Below, one piece after another: positions 12,689 to 23,159 of a DNA stretch of 64,000 nucleotides. The translations under genes were made by a program, and so were the position numbers. Position 1 is the stretch's first letter. The number at the start of each line of letters is the position of its first letter. Source of the DNA: Stratiolaelaps scimitus. Lineage: Eukaryota; Arthropoda; Arachnida; Mesostigmata; Laelapidae. Location: positions 4,634,501 to 4,698,500 of the forward strand of contig JABWDB010000019.1 of the NCBI GenBank assembly GCA_019614645.1, in the 5' to 3' direction. A model generated the notes under the pieces. It was not told the origin of the DNA and did not search any database. It was given only the letters and a program-made list of their open reading frames with translations.

Positions 12689-15600
12689 CTAGGATTGAGA
12701 TGTTGAATTGTTTCTCGTAACTGTGACCGGACACCGTAGTGACAATAGCAGCGAGGTCAAACAGAAGTTATGAAAGTTACAAATTCAATTGAATTTAGCA
12801 AAAAATAGTAGGTTCACAGTTGAAATCGATTTTCTTCAACTTGACACGTACCGTTCGCTGTACGGTAAGGCGGCATTGTTCGAACTGACATTTATACCCT
12901 TGCCCTCGTGTTTACAGGGCACAGCGGCAGATAAAGGCTAGCTTTCCGACAGTGTTGACAGCCTTATTATATATATATATCAGCTAGTGACATGCTGATA
13001 CTGCCATCTACGATCATCTGTTCAACATGTAACTAGCTGTGTTAAGTCGCGACTCATGTCACCATTGGCAAATATGCACGATAGCATTATTCATACGATT
13101 GTTCAAATATCGTCCCTTCCTCCCCGATCCCGCTGTAGTCCCGACACACAGTATACACATTTCTACCGCAGTAGGCGGTAGCCGCTCTGCCGAGTGGATC
13201 GATTTTTGTCTCGACCCATTCACGAATGCACGCTGTCATTTCATTTCCATTTCCATTCAGCTTTTATCTAGCTTGGGATTTAGCGTGCGCTCAGTTTAGC
13301 ACACGCCCCCCGCGTCTCGTTGGTCATTTTCGGTTGTTTTCAATTTTGTCGCTATCACCGGCATAGACCGTCTGTGGCAACACAACATCGTCTTACCATC
13401 GCATCTCGTTAATGCTGGCCGGCTAGCTAGTCATTCGGCGGAATGGCCGAATGATCGACGAACGAGCCGCTGATAACGGGGGAGCGACTGCTGCGGGGAA
13501 GATTTGAAGCAGCTGGAGACGAAATTACGCTAAAAACGGAAGCACGACGGCGCTCGTGGCGGATTTCATGTTCACTGGGGTTTCTGCTGCTGCTGCTGCT
13601 GGCGCAGTCATTTTAGTGGCGTTTTTCTCTCATCGAATGCGCCTTACACACATATACCTATATATATATATATATATATATCTAAACGACATAAATTGGA
13701 TACCCGATCTGCAATCACCTGTATAGCCACCACGGCTGCACTCAGCAGTGGTCGCGCAGAGCTGTGTGGCAGGTGATTTGTCCGTTTGTGTGTGTGTGTA
13801 TGTGTGAATCTGTGTTGTCGTGGCCTGCATAACAACATCTACAGCAGTAACCACATTCAAGCGCCAACAACATCGAAAAGGCAATAGCTGATATGTCGGT
13901 GATCATCGATCGCGCGGCGTGTATTTGGCAGCATCGTAGGGATTCGGCTTCGGTCTGGTCTTCTCCCATGGTCTTTATGTCAGTGGCTCATGGCAGCAGC
14001 GCAAGAACGAAAACCCGCTCGTCGAGTGTTCAAAGCACTCGTTGGAAAATGTCACACACATACAGCACACCCCTGCCGCCCCCCCCCCACACAGGCACAT
14101 ATACATGGGGTGGCCCAGCGCTCGAGTCTGTGTCGAGCAGTAGTGGATCGTTTCACTGTGGATAGTTCCTTCGTCGTGGAAGACCATCGTGTAGACCTCC
14201 CTGGCGCAACGCGGGCCAGTTGCAGCGCGCCTCTCCGCTATCAACGCAACCGCTAGCACCGATTTGGCTCTATCGCGACATCGCTTATCGCGAGCAAATC
14301 AGGTGGCGGCACTCGTGCTATGCTGCTAGTGGTGGTGGTGGATTTGCTATTTTGTTACCACTGCCGCTTCTGCCCCTACAGCGGACGCAACCGGCCCGTT
14401 TTAGCGGACCAACACGAACCGTTGTCTGGGCGGCGTCATTGTACAAATAGCCCTCTTCTACCGCGTTTCTCGTGACATTGAGAAACACAGTACTGCTGAG
14501 GAGCTGGACCAAAGCGAGTAGTGCCTCCCGAATAGCCACACCGACGATAGCAGCGGCAGAAAGACTCAGCAGCAGCAATCACGGCACCAGCAGCAATAGG
14601 AACAGCAACAACAACAGAGGCGTCACGAACGCGTCAGGTAGAGGCATCTGACGATTATCCAACCAACTCCCGTTGGTGTTGCTAGTGCTGCTGGTGCAGG
14701 TCTCGTGGTGCTCGCATTATCTATTTCATCCTGGTTGCCACTTTCCTCCGTCGTGGTCCAATATATAATATATATATATATACAGTGGTGGGCATGAACT
14801 TAAGACACCCCTACACTATTGATAGTCATCTCAATACAATTAGGGCAGCCAGCATTTCACAGACGGACGCCGCGACCGGCCGACAAACGATAATAACCAT
14901 ACAAACATTCAGACAATACAAGGGGGCGGGACATATATAATAGTATATATATATCTTTATGATATATGTATATCATGTGTCGTATATGTGATATATTTAT
15001 ATCATTATATAACATATATATATATATATTTTTTTTTTTTGTGGGGGCCGAAAAATGGCAACACATAGCTAGCTAATTTCGTGTTCTCCGAACTGTGGCA
15101 GCGTGTGAAAAGCTGTTTCGTCAAGAGTCGCCGTACGCACTATAGCGCAAAATGGTGTCAGTGACATATATAGCAAACTTGCGCGGCTACTCTCCTGTCT
15201 CTCGCATCTACTTCTTATCCTAATCACACGCCCTGAAAACCAATGTGTTTGTAACATTCGTGGTAGCGCAAATGCAAATTACGTCAATGAGTGAACTATG
15301 GGTGTTCACCAAAATCCTGCGCACAAATTTAGTACATTTTCACCAAGGCAGAGCTTTACGGCAGTTTATGGTAACCACTAACATTGTCATGTTTGAGGCA
15401 GCCCCGTAGAGTTTTACGTCACAGTTGTTCAACACTGTCCAGGTAGCCTAAGCCGCCCCAGCGCCGCAATGTGACCGCACAGTGGGCGCTAACAAACGGT
15501 TAACGCCAACACTTGCAAAACGTTTCCGGTTACCCGATATGCTGTCCCAATATTACAATATGGAATATGCAATCTTATCTATTGTATTGAAGGGATCGAT

Positions 15601-16728
15601 AATGGATTCGAGCGACGTAACACAGCAGGGTGGGCGTTCTACCATACATGACATCGTTTTGCCATGCGAATGAATCATTATCATTACAGTGTTAAGTATA
15701 TAGGCTCATATTCATAAACGGGGAACAAACACACAGGGTCCTTCCTTCTGCAGTGTCGTTCGCTCGCTGTGAAGCACAGAGGAACTGCCACTCCGTCTCT
15801 CTCTCAGGGGTGACCATGACGGCCTTGGCCTGATACCCTGTCCCCAACTACTCGTCACTAATTATTGCATATATATTAAGATTCACAGTAATATGAATCT
15901 GAAATCAATAATTTGTCGGCTATTCATATAGACACGCCACTACGTAGATTGTTACATTTCACATCATAGAGAGCTTACCCACCTCTGTGGGCTATCTCTA
16001 CGAAGCGTCCCCAGATCACTATGTTGTTAAAAAGATTCAACCCTTTTGCGAAGAAATCAATTTTCGCCGCACTCTGAACTTCTTGCGAATTCGGGAAGAA
16101 ACTTGCTATGGTCCGTATGCGTCCAGAGCAGGGTGCACGTCCACCACTTTTAGTTGGCTAAAATATCCTTCTAATATTAATTACAGAGCGGGTACATTTC
16201 GCCATAAGTAGATGCTGTTACGGCCGCCACCGTCACCTAAATATAATATAGCTAACCTTGAAATAAATCATAAAAGGCGGCGACGACCCGTTGTCTCATT
16301 ATGTAGAGTGGCTGTCGTCGTTCAGGAGTATCAGATGCGATGAGAGCCCCGATCGCGGCGGCACAAGCAGCAAAACGGTGGCTTCGGTTGTGGGATGAAG
16401 TTTTTTTTAAAGTGAGGGAACAATCCGCGCCGTGTTCGATACGAGGCGATCGTCGTTATTGGGCGGTTGGCTTTGAATTAAACACAGCAAAAAATAAAAT
16501 AAAAAATAATTTGAGCGCAGACAGACTCGCGTCGACAATAACGTTATTAAAGATACTTGTGCCAAGGTCTTATATATATATATATATATACGTATATATA
16601 TGTTCAATGCTGCAAATTGAACAAGTTACCGCTCAAGTTGGCTATACCTCGTGTACCATCGACGATAATGCACGCTTGCAGAGTTTAACATTCAGCTGTC
16701 CTTCGAAATGCGGTATCAAGTAAAAACG

Positions 16729-16729
<1 letters not shown>

Positions 16730-16801
<72 letters not shown>
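16730..16801. repeat. (AT)36 microsatellite
   Basis: Uninterrupted AT dinucleotide repeat of about 72 bp, the longest in the window, in SMYD intron 1. Confidence 0.97.
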
Positions 16802-16803
<2 letters not shown>

Positions 16804-16972
16804 GGCTTAAACGATCCACCTAATATAGATGCTTGTATAAACTTTCTCAAATCCATCATTCTGCATTACACAACATCCTGTACGCCCGAGTAGACACACT
16901 CCCATATGATGTTGAGGTGCAATTGTCGATGTGGTCTGCGGCATTTAAATTATACATCAGTTTCGGTAACGA

Positions 16973-16987
16973 TAATATAATAGATAC
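16973..16987 (+). repeat. Target-site duplication, left copy
   Basis: TAATATAATAGATAC, identical to 17,149-17,163 on the far side of the retroposon. Confidence 0.75.
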
Positions 16988-17148
16988 CATCATCTTTCCT
17001 TGTCTGAAGATTCTTGCACAGGCACGAGCATGGAAGACAATAAGCAAAGGTGGCCCCGACAGGTCCTCATAGTGATACCTAACAGGTTAAGATCTGACGC
17101 CTGTCAGATAGGGCAGGAACAGCTGAGGGTCAGCTCGAAAAACAGTTT
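16988..17148 (+). mobile_element. Short non-LTR retroposon copy with 15-bp target-site duplication
   Basis: This 161-bp segment is flanked by a perfect 15-bp direct repeat, TAATATAATAGATAC (16,973-16,987 and 17,149-17,163). It ends in an A-rich tail (GCTCGAAAAACAGTTT). Its body contains AAGCAAAGGTGGCCCCGACAG and CTCATAGTGATACCTAA, both recurring elsewhere in the window. Long direct flanks plus a 3' A-rich tail are the hallmark of LINE-type target-primed insertion. No clear Pol III A/B box was seen at the head, so a 5'-truncated LINE 3' end is more likely than a tRNA SINE. It lies on the SMYD sense strand in intron 1, just before the exon 2 acceptor. Confidence 0.75.
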
Positions 17149-17163
17149 TAATATAATAGATAC
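17149..17163 (+). repeat. Target-site duplication, right copy
   Basis: TAATATAATAGATAC, identical to 16,973-16,987. Confidence 0.75.
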
Positions 17164-17258
17164 TAGCGCTTTTTCTAGCTGTCGACAACGTGTCGACTAG
17201 ATGCACTTGAGTCCGCTAACTCGATCGAATTGTCCATTTTACAATTGAATTTCGACAG

Positions 17259-17396
17259 AAATCGGATTGGGCCGGACACCGCTTCGAATGTCGGATTTTC
17301 GCCAAATTCCCTGCCGACTTTTTGCCCAACCAGTATACCCGACTGTTGGCACGCTGCCTTCGTCGAGCAAAGACCGACCCCGACGCCTCCGAACAG
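17259..17396 (+). CDS. SMYD-like protein, exon 2 (end of MYND finger and linker)
   Basis: A 138-bp internal exon, phase 0 at both ends, bounded by a good acceptor (pyrimidine-rich, ending TTTCGACAG) and a donor (GAACAG then GTAACC). It encodes 46 residues beginning KSDWAGHRFECRIF. His62 and Cys66 of the joined protein are the final two MYND ligands at the canonical spacing (Cys54-x7-His62-x3-Cys66), so joining this exon to the one ending at 11,001 completes the zinc finger exactly. The remainder (NQYTRLLARCLRRA) corresponds to the helix that follows the finger in SMYD proteins, usually of the form RLLxRxL. Neither flanking intron frame continues the similarity. It is too short and lacks a Met, so an ATG-based ORF scan misses it. 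The assignment rests on domain logic and splice phase; no transcript was available. Confidence 0.88.
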
Positions 17397-18100
17397 GTAA
17401 CCAAGTAACTGTTTTCTCTTGTATTTGTTGTTATGACACAAACCCATTGTATTATTACGCAGCGACGACATTAACAGACACATGTCGATTGTAGTCAGGT
17501 ACAAACTGCATAAAGAGAGTATATGCACTCGTAAGGACCTTTCAACAAATAAGGACATTTACTTTGTTGAGGTTTAATTCAGCGAATGTGCCTCGAGTCC
17601 TCCAAGTCTTCCCGTTCTAGAACAAAGCAGGCTCTTACGCTGATCTAATAGATATCATATGAACTGTAGCCGTGTTGATATGGCGATTACCGATAGCCTT
17701 CTGGAATCATTCGTCTGAGTCATATGTGTACGTTGCAGAACTTCTAACATTGCTATACATATTCAATATGAAACTCCGTCCCGTCGCTAATTTATGAATG
17801 AATTGTAAAACATGCTTCTTCTAATCTTTATTGCGTATCCTGCTTTTCACTTATTTGCACATGTAATATTCTAAATATTATCTTTGATTCAGTGTGTTTT
17901 CAACACAAAACATATGCGACGATTTCCAACCTTTATCTATTAGCATAATATTACGTATGCATTTTATTCGAAGGTAACAACATTCAATTAGAAAACTAAA
18001 TTTGTACAGAATAGCGAAGGCATATGTTCTTTCAACCGCGGTAACGTTTACTGCAAAACGATTCGATATCTAACGAGTTCGTCGTAAACGCTGCCTGCAG
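17397..18100 (+). other. Intron 2 of the SMYD-like gene
   Basis: A 704-bp AT-rich intron from GTAACC to the acceptor CTGCCTGCAG. The reading frame of exon 2 closes soon after the donor. No other feature was recognised inside it. Confidence 0.8.
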
Positions 18101-19198
18101 ATATTCGGCGTGCGACGTACCATCAGTAGCCTTATGATTCATGACGAAGCCAAGAATGACACCGACGTAATGGAGTTCTTCGGGGAGCGCTACCTTGAGA
18201 TACGATCATACTACAAGAAGGAGTTGGTTGGATATACCTCGGACAGCATTCTCGACATGTTCCTTCGGATATGGATAAACTGCCAGTCTCTAGGCGATGA
18301 GCAGCCATTAGCCGTCGCGCTGTACCTTGGTCAGTCAGCAATCGACCACTCCTGTGCACGGGACCATCGATACGCTCACTTCTATCACGGGTCAACGTTC
18401 GTTATTTTGGCCCTCGAAGATGCAGAGCTGAGTTTTGACGACATTCGAATGCCTTACTGTAATCTGCTACAACCGCGACATCAGCGCCAGGCGGAACTGT
18501 CTCGATGGTATTTTACGTGCGCATGTGCCGTCTGTTCTGGCCAGCTCCCCGAGATTATCACTTTAGCCGACTTCCGCCACGGCGGCCACAGTGACAAGGA
18601 TAATGGTTACGATGCCGGCTCGCCCGGACACGACACAGTCCAACAGCCGTCACTGGCTGCCACAGCGGCAGCGGTGGCTGCCGCAGAAAACAGGCTGTCC
18701 GAAATCTCCGCCCAGCTTCGCACAACATCCGACCCGGTGTCCGTGCTCAAGGCCGCGATCGGCTGCGAACCCGTCGTGCACGATCCGAGCAGGCCGGCTC
18801 CGGAAAAGGGCTGTGGAATGGCCCCCACCGCCATCGCACGATGTTCCGTACCCGCGGGTCGCTGCAGCTCAGCCGATGTCCACTCACTCCGAGACCACAC
18901 AACCTTGCAGAGCGTCTGGTTACTCGCCTTTAATGCACTTCCTTCCGCAGGAAGACACGTTGAGGCGATCCCGTATCTTCGAGCTATACTAGCCCTTGTG
19001 AGGCGCGTCTACGGTACCGACGGATACTATCGGCAGATACTGACCAAAGTCGTTAATGCGTGCGAGCCGTCGCCCGATGCATTGGCCCTTCTGGACGAAG
19101 AACGGCGGACAGTTCTCGAGTTGAACGAGCTGTTCTCGCTGAAGGCTGAATGCGACAGTAACAACAACGACAGCAGTGACGGGATTAGTTCTACATAG
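18101..19198 (+). CDS. SMYD-like protein, exon 3 (SET core, post-SET, C-terminal helices, stop)
   Basis: Terminal exon of 365 codons plus stop, beginning right after the acceptor CTGCCTGCAG, phase 0. It holds the SET-I/SET core, the post-SET cysteines and the helical C-terminal region. SET landmarks: the AIDHSCARD segment (Asp183-Cys186 of the joined protein) stands where the family has NHSCxPN, and MPYCNLLQPRHQRQ (Tyr220) matches the catalytic-Tyr segment SYxDLLxPRxxRQ. CACAVC (Cys241, 243, 246) is the zinc-binding post-SET CxCxxC. The Asn of NHSC is Asp, and the usual GEE before the Tyr is FDD, so SAM binding or catalysis may be altered. A low-complexity Ala-rich insert (around exon residues 180-195) precedes the C-terminal helices (LLAFNALPSAGRHVEAIPYL). 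At about 466 aa the total length is normal for the family. The last residues (DSNNNDSSDG) are polar and probably disordered. Confidence 0.92.
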   Translation: MFGVRRTISSLMIHDEAKNDTDVMEFFGERYLEIRSYYKKELVGYTSDSILDMFLRIWINCQSLGDEQPLAVALYLGQSAIDHSCARDHRYAHFYHGSTFVILALEDAELSFDDIRMPYCNLLQPRHQRQAELSRWYFTCACAVCSGQLPEIITLADFRHGGHSDKDNGYDAGSPGHDTVQQPSLAATAAAVAAAENRLSEISAQLRTTSDPVSVLKAAIGCEPVVHDPSRPAPEKGCGMAPTAIARCSVPAGRCSSADVHSLRDHTTLQSVWLLAFNALPSAGRHVEAIPYLRAILALVRRVYGTDGYYRQILTKVVNACEPSPDALALLDEERRTVLELNELFSLKAECDSNNNDSSDGISST

Positions 19199-19830
19199 GT
19201 AAACCTTTAGGTAGCAATGAGAGGAAATCTTATTCTATTCTAATTGTGTGGCAAGATGCGATGTACAGAACGAACGGCTATGCCCAGTCTACTGTTAGTT
19301 TTAGCTAATAGATTATCCGGCCAGGCGGTCGCAGTTGATTACGATGCGTGGGAGCGAACAATAGGCATCGTATTCCCTGCCCATGTGCTGAGTAAGCAAG
19401 CTACGGTATAATGTGAGAGAGGGGGTGAGAGCGATTGATTGATACCGGTTCAGTTCCGAGGATAAATAAGTCTTGTACTTGAGGCTTTGTGTAGTTTGTG
19501 CTTTGTTTGTTAAGAAGAAACGACTTAATCTAGATTCTTTGCCCGTAACGGGTGTTATATGGATAGAGATATGTAGCAGTATGATACGTCCACAACACAG
19601 TTCGTTTCTCGAACTCGTCTACTTTTTATTCGAATTTTAAACATGTATCCTTAATTGAGAACAAACTATTAACTAATGACCATAGCCTAATTAATTTAAT
19701 CAAGTTCATTTTCGGAAATGAAACAATGAAATGAATAAAATGAGATACACATACTGAATTAACGTAATTATTGAACAGAGGAGAAATGTTGTATTAAATA
19801 AACCGGGAAGGATCTCAGAGTCATATCTAC
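19199..19830 (+). other. 3' UTR of the SMYD-like gene
   Basis: Sequence downstream of the TAG stop becomes AT-rich and has no conserved coding frame. Two AATAAA hexamers, at 19,734-19,739 and 19,797-19,802, are the best candidates for the poly(A) signal, which would give a 3' UTR of about 560-620 nt. The exact cleavage site cannot be read from the sequence alone. Confidence 0.5.
19734..19802 (+). terminator. Candidate poly(A) signals of the SMYD-like gene
   Basis: Two copies of AATAAA lie 63 bp apart (19,734 and 19,797), the first canonical hexamers in a downstream AT-rich tract after the stop codon. AATAAA occurs by chance in AT-rich DNA, so this is a positional inference. Confidence 0.45.
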
Positions 19831-20606
19831 GTTGGGCAGGATTACGCTGTGTTTTTCTTTGTCATGAGTTTCCCATCTAGACTCATTTAGAATCTGTACT
19901 GTTACGAAATACGCTGCAATGCGAGGCAGGAATCACGAGTAACTCCATTCAGGCACTCGCCCTGGGTTAGAGAGCTATTATATAATATACCGAAATGAGT
20001 AACCATTTTACCTTTGACTGCAACCTGGTTACCGAAGGGACAATGGGCGATGAACAATTCTAAATCGCCCTGTAGCTTATATTGAGTTTTCTTTTCATAA
20101 GATCTGTCTATTCAGCCTGTCGGTTAAGTGACCAGATGTAATTGGATTTTTGTATCAGGCGCCGAATAACGTATGCTCATCAGTGAAAATCATACGCTAA
20201 TGAATGCAGCGGCAACTTGAACCATTCGAACCCTAGCTTCAGGAGAATTATTGACACTATAGCAAGTTTAGGAAAATTGGAAATTTAAAAAGAAACACCC
20301 CTCTTCCAAGGATGACGAAATGACTGAAGTCAGGTTGTGCCTGTAAGCAACAAACAGGTGCCATTATCAATTCTCGAGTATCTCGTATTCTCAAATAAAC
20401 TTATTCGTTCCCACCGACGGTTAAGCTATTTTATAAGCGTTCTTTTGGCCTATGTTGATCATGAAGGATCATGAAGGATATATAGGAATTTTTTATTGCC
20501 AATTACGTATTTACCGCGGGCTATTTGAGAGACATTACGTGGAAATTCCTCCTTACTAGTAAAAGCACCTAGCCGGAAAGACATACAAGAACAATATGCA
20601 TATATA

Positions 20607-20632
20607 TTAGGTTGACCCAAATAAACCCGCAG
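20607..20632 (+). repeat. Mariner left terminal inverted repeat
   Basis: Begins TTAGGTTGACCC directly after a TA dinucleotide and pairs with the right end of the element. Confidence 0.9.
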
Positions 20633-20760
20633 TCCTATCGTATTGGGCCGAATTCTTATTCTTGGTCGGCTTGAATTCAAATTTGGCGGGTAGTGAGACA
20701 CAACAATTAGCAAGCAAACAGCTAAAGCCGTTAGCGTTCGGCTTTCGTTGGGCGTTCGAA

Positions 20761-21637
20761 ATGGCAACCGGCGGAGCAGGTCCCTCAAACTTGCATTCTC
20801 AGAGGGAAGTGTCAGGTTTATGTTCAACAGAAGAATGTCCAGTTGAAATTCATCGAGAGTTGGTTAGTGTGCAGGGCCATAATATCCTGAGTCGACGACA
20901 AGTCTATTATTATATTAGTGTGCGCAGTTTAGGCAAGGCGACTGGGACATTAATGAACATCGAGGGCGCCCATCCCTTCCCGAATCTCGATTTGACGAAC
21001 GGATCGAAATGATCGAAAGCGCTTTTGAGGAAACTAGAGCTTGGTCATTGAGGACTTTGTAGCAAAAGAGTCGCTTAGAGCACACCGTTGCAGTGGACGA
21101 GCCTGTACAGAGGACCGGAAAAAAATCGAGTGACAATGGCTACAGCCAGGTGGACAGGCAGTGGAGGCAGCGGTACCAAATATATTCGAGCCTAAAGTAA
21201 TGGTAGCACTTGACGTGGATTTCAACGGAATTTGCTACTACGAGAGTTTGGGCCCAAAAAAAAAATGGACTCGGCTCGATATCTCGAGTTCTAAAAGGGG
21301 CTCATGAATAATTGGCATGGCGACAGGAAGCACCGACTGTGGCTGCTCGGTGACAATGCTAGAACACATCGTGGCAATGTATGTACGTCCTGGCCTAAGG
21401 CCAACAAGATTGAGTGATGGCATCACCCCCTATTCTCCCGATTTAAGCCAGTGTGACTATGGTTGCTCCCATCGATTAAAGAGGGCTATAGGTGGTAAAA
21501 GGTATGCAAACATCGATTTACTCCGAGAGGCCTTAAATAACGAAGTTATAAATGGTAATAGAAATGGTGCATACCTAGCTAGAAGGCTGCCGGAACGCTG
21601 GGACCACTGTATAAATAAAAGAGGTGCATACCTCTAA
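20761..21637 (+). pseudogene. Mariner transposase pseudogene (DD34D type)
   Basis: Transposase remnant inside the mariner element. ATG 20,761 opens a frame that runs to 21,012 but leaves the family similarity near 20,930. The similarity continues in the next frame (QFRQGDWDINEHRGRPSLPE, then DERIEMIESAFEETRAWSLR), which ends at TAG 21,059. The Asp motifs are at about 21,212-21,220 (DVDFNG), 21,352-21,354 (GDNAR) and 21,455-21,457 (CDY). The GDNAR motif is out of frame with the C-terminal segment 21,317-21,637, whose last residues are typical of mariner C-termini. At least two frameshifts and one nonsense change were counted by eye. The DD34D spacing between the second and third Asp is consistent (about 34 codons), but this was not computed by alignment. 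Confidence 0.9.
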
Positions 21638-21695
21638 CTCGTACTAAAAATTCTTTGTATAAACTTACTTAGTTTAGCCGATACTGAAATTTATG

Positions 21696-21721
21696 TATGC
21701 GGTTTTTTTGGGTCAACTTAA
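21696..21721 (-). repeat. Mariner right terminal inverted repeat
   Basis: Ends GGGTCAACTTAA immediately before TA. Its reverse complement matches the left end apart from a few substitutions and a small length change in the A/C-rich part. Confidence 0.9.
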
Positions 21722-21723
21722 TA

Positions 21724-23159
21724 TATATATATATACAGCTGCAGAACCACAAGGAGGAAACGCTATCTACCTGGTCAGCAACCAAACTAGCCAGCAGACA
21801 AGGCGCCACGAACCGAATGGTCAGTCACTTGTGCGAATTTGATTATTGAAATTGCCTGCTGCGGGAAATTTTATTTGCCATTCATATTCTTCGTTTTTGT
21901 AGGATCTATGTATTGTATTGGAAACTTCTTCTTTACTCCGCTACAAGAACGTGCCTTGAAACCACCATATGTTAATGTAGTTGCTACATTCATAGTTACT
22001 GCATCCAGTCAAACCTGCGATGCTACACGGCATGCCCGTCAGACGTGAGCATACCCACCTTAGTGCGCAGATCTTGTTCGATCGTAAAATGCGTAAATGT
22101 ATATGTAGAATACATCTATCGAGACTTGTCGATGGTAACAACAACAATCTGTGTGATACACCCAAACACATATACAAATATATACTTTTGGACAGAGACG
22201 GCTCGTTTCAGATAGGCCAACGCCTAGCAAAATCTCAAGTCGTCTGTACTGCGTCAGTAAAAAGAGGCCCAAGTAGGGACCGAGCAATCGGCAGCGATCG
22301 GAGCCAATATGCGGCTTCCCGCCACTGTCTCCCGTAGGTCTAACATATGACATCATCGTCCCTGCTGTGAGAAATGACAACACAACTGCCCTCATTGCAG
22401 AACTAACGAACGAACAAACTGCAGTGAACTGAAGCTAAAACCACAACGCGTACAACTACTTTTATACTCGGAGCGAGGTCGCTGAAGGCAGCAGTCTCGT
22501 GAATAGGGCAGGTGCGGCCGGCGGAGAGAGGTCTAACATCTTCACTCGGCTCGTGTGGTATAATAACTTGCCCATAGGGACATCCGTTAACTGTTGGGTG
22601 GTGTAGGAGCAGCAACCGACCCTGGGCTGCTGTTGCTGCTACATACGTCCCGTTCATGTGTGCCGTATGACTTGAGCGCGTGTGTTGAGCAGCTCTGCTC
22701 GAAGCCTGCGGCTGTGTTAGCCCGTTTGTAGCAGGCAGACAGGCCAGCTTAGGCAGGGCCCACCAAACCGGCTCATGTTAGGCTGGACCAGATCATCCTG
22801 ACTCCTGAGTCGGCCACTCTCCCGTGAGTCCGCGTGAGCCGACCAGCCCGGCGGCCAGGGCCGGCTCGGGCTCGTATCGTCAGGCTCCGGAGAGTACAGC
22901 GAGGAGGAGGGAACTCACACGACAGCGACTGCGAGTGCTCGCTCACTCGTACGGTCACGAGGACGTGATTCCAGCGGGGCGCTGCATGCCACGCATGTCG
23001 AGTCGTGAACGCCGCCGCCAAAGCGTTCACGGCATTCACGCACCGGCTGTCGCAGGCACCTCCCGGCAGAATCAGGCTGCCTTATAGGTCGAGCACGCAG
23101 GGAGGAGGCACGACAACTCGATGCCGTATGACCAAAATGCCGCACTGAGTGGTACACGT
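21724..23159. other. No supported gene
   Basis: AT-rich after the mariner element, becoming CpG-rich from about 22.4 kb. The GC-rich part at 22.7-23.1 kb has long overlapping frames on both strands and may be promoter DNA for the donor-bearing exon ending at 23,459. Confidence 0.45.

Larger units (their letters stand above)
11002..17258 (+). other. Intron 1 of the SMYD-like gene
   Basis: A 6.26-kb interval between GTTTGT and the acceptor at 17,258. No convincing additional exon of the gene was found in it. Open frames at 11.5, 13.9-14.5, 16.0 and 16.3 kb lack SMYD resemblance. It contains a near-perfect 19-bp hairpin at 11,219-11,259, (AT)n tracts at 12.65, 13.66, 16.57 and 16.73 kb, a GT-rich patch at 13.79 kb, CAG/CTG triplet patches at 13.58 and 14.57 kb, a possible Tc1-like terminus at 14.78 kb, and the retroposon at 16,988-17,148, which lies only 110 bp before exon 2. 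A (GA)n patch at 11,280 follows the hairpin. Confidence 0.75.
20607..21721 (+). mobile_element. Mariner-family transposon, full length, degenerate
   Basis: A 1,115-bp DNA transposon. The left end TTAGGTTGACCCAAATAAAC and the reverse complement of the right end, TTAAGTTGACCCAAAAAAAC, match over the terminal 20 bases with two differences. Both ends abut TA (20,605-20,606 and 21,722-21,723), the Tc1/mariner target duplication, and the element sits in a TATATA stretch. Reading left to right there are an N-terminal HTH segment from ATG 20,761 (ILSRRQVYYYIS), a second HTH part after a frameshift near 20,930, then VALDVDFNGICYYESL (first Asp), LLGDNARTHRGN (second Asp) and YSPDLSQCDY with RLPERWDHCINKRGAYL (third Asp and C-terminus). 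These lie in different frames and a stop interrupts the second segment, so the copy is dead. Transposition would need an intact copy elsewhere. Confidence 0.93.
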
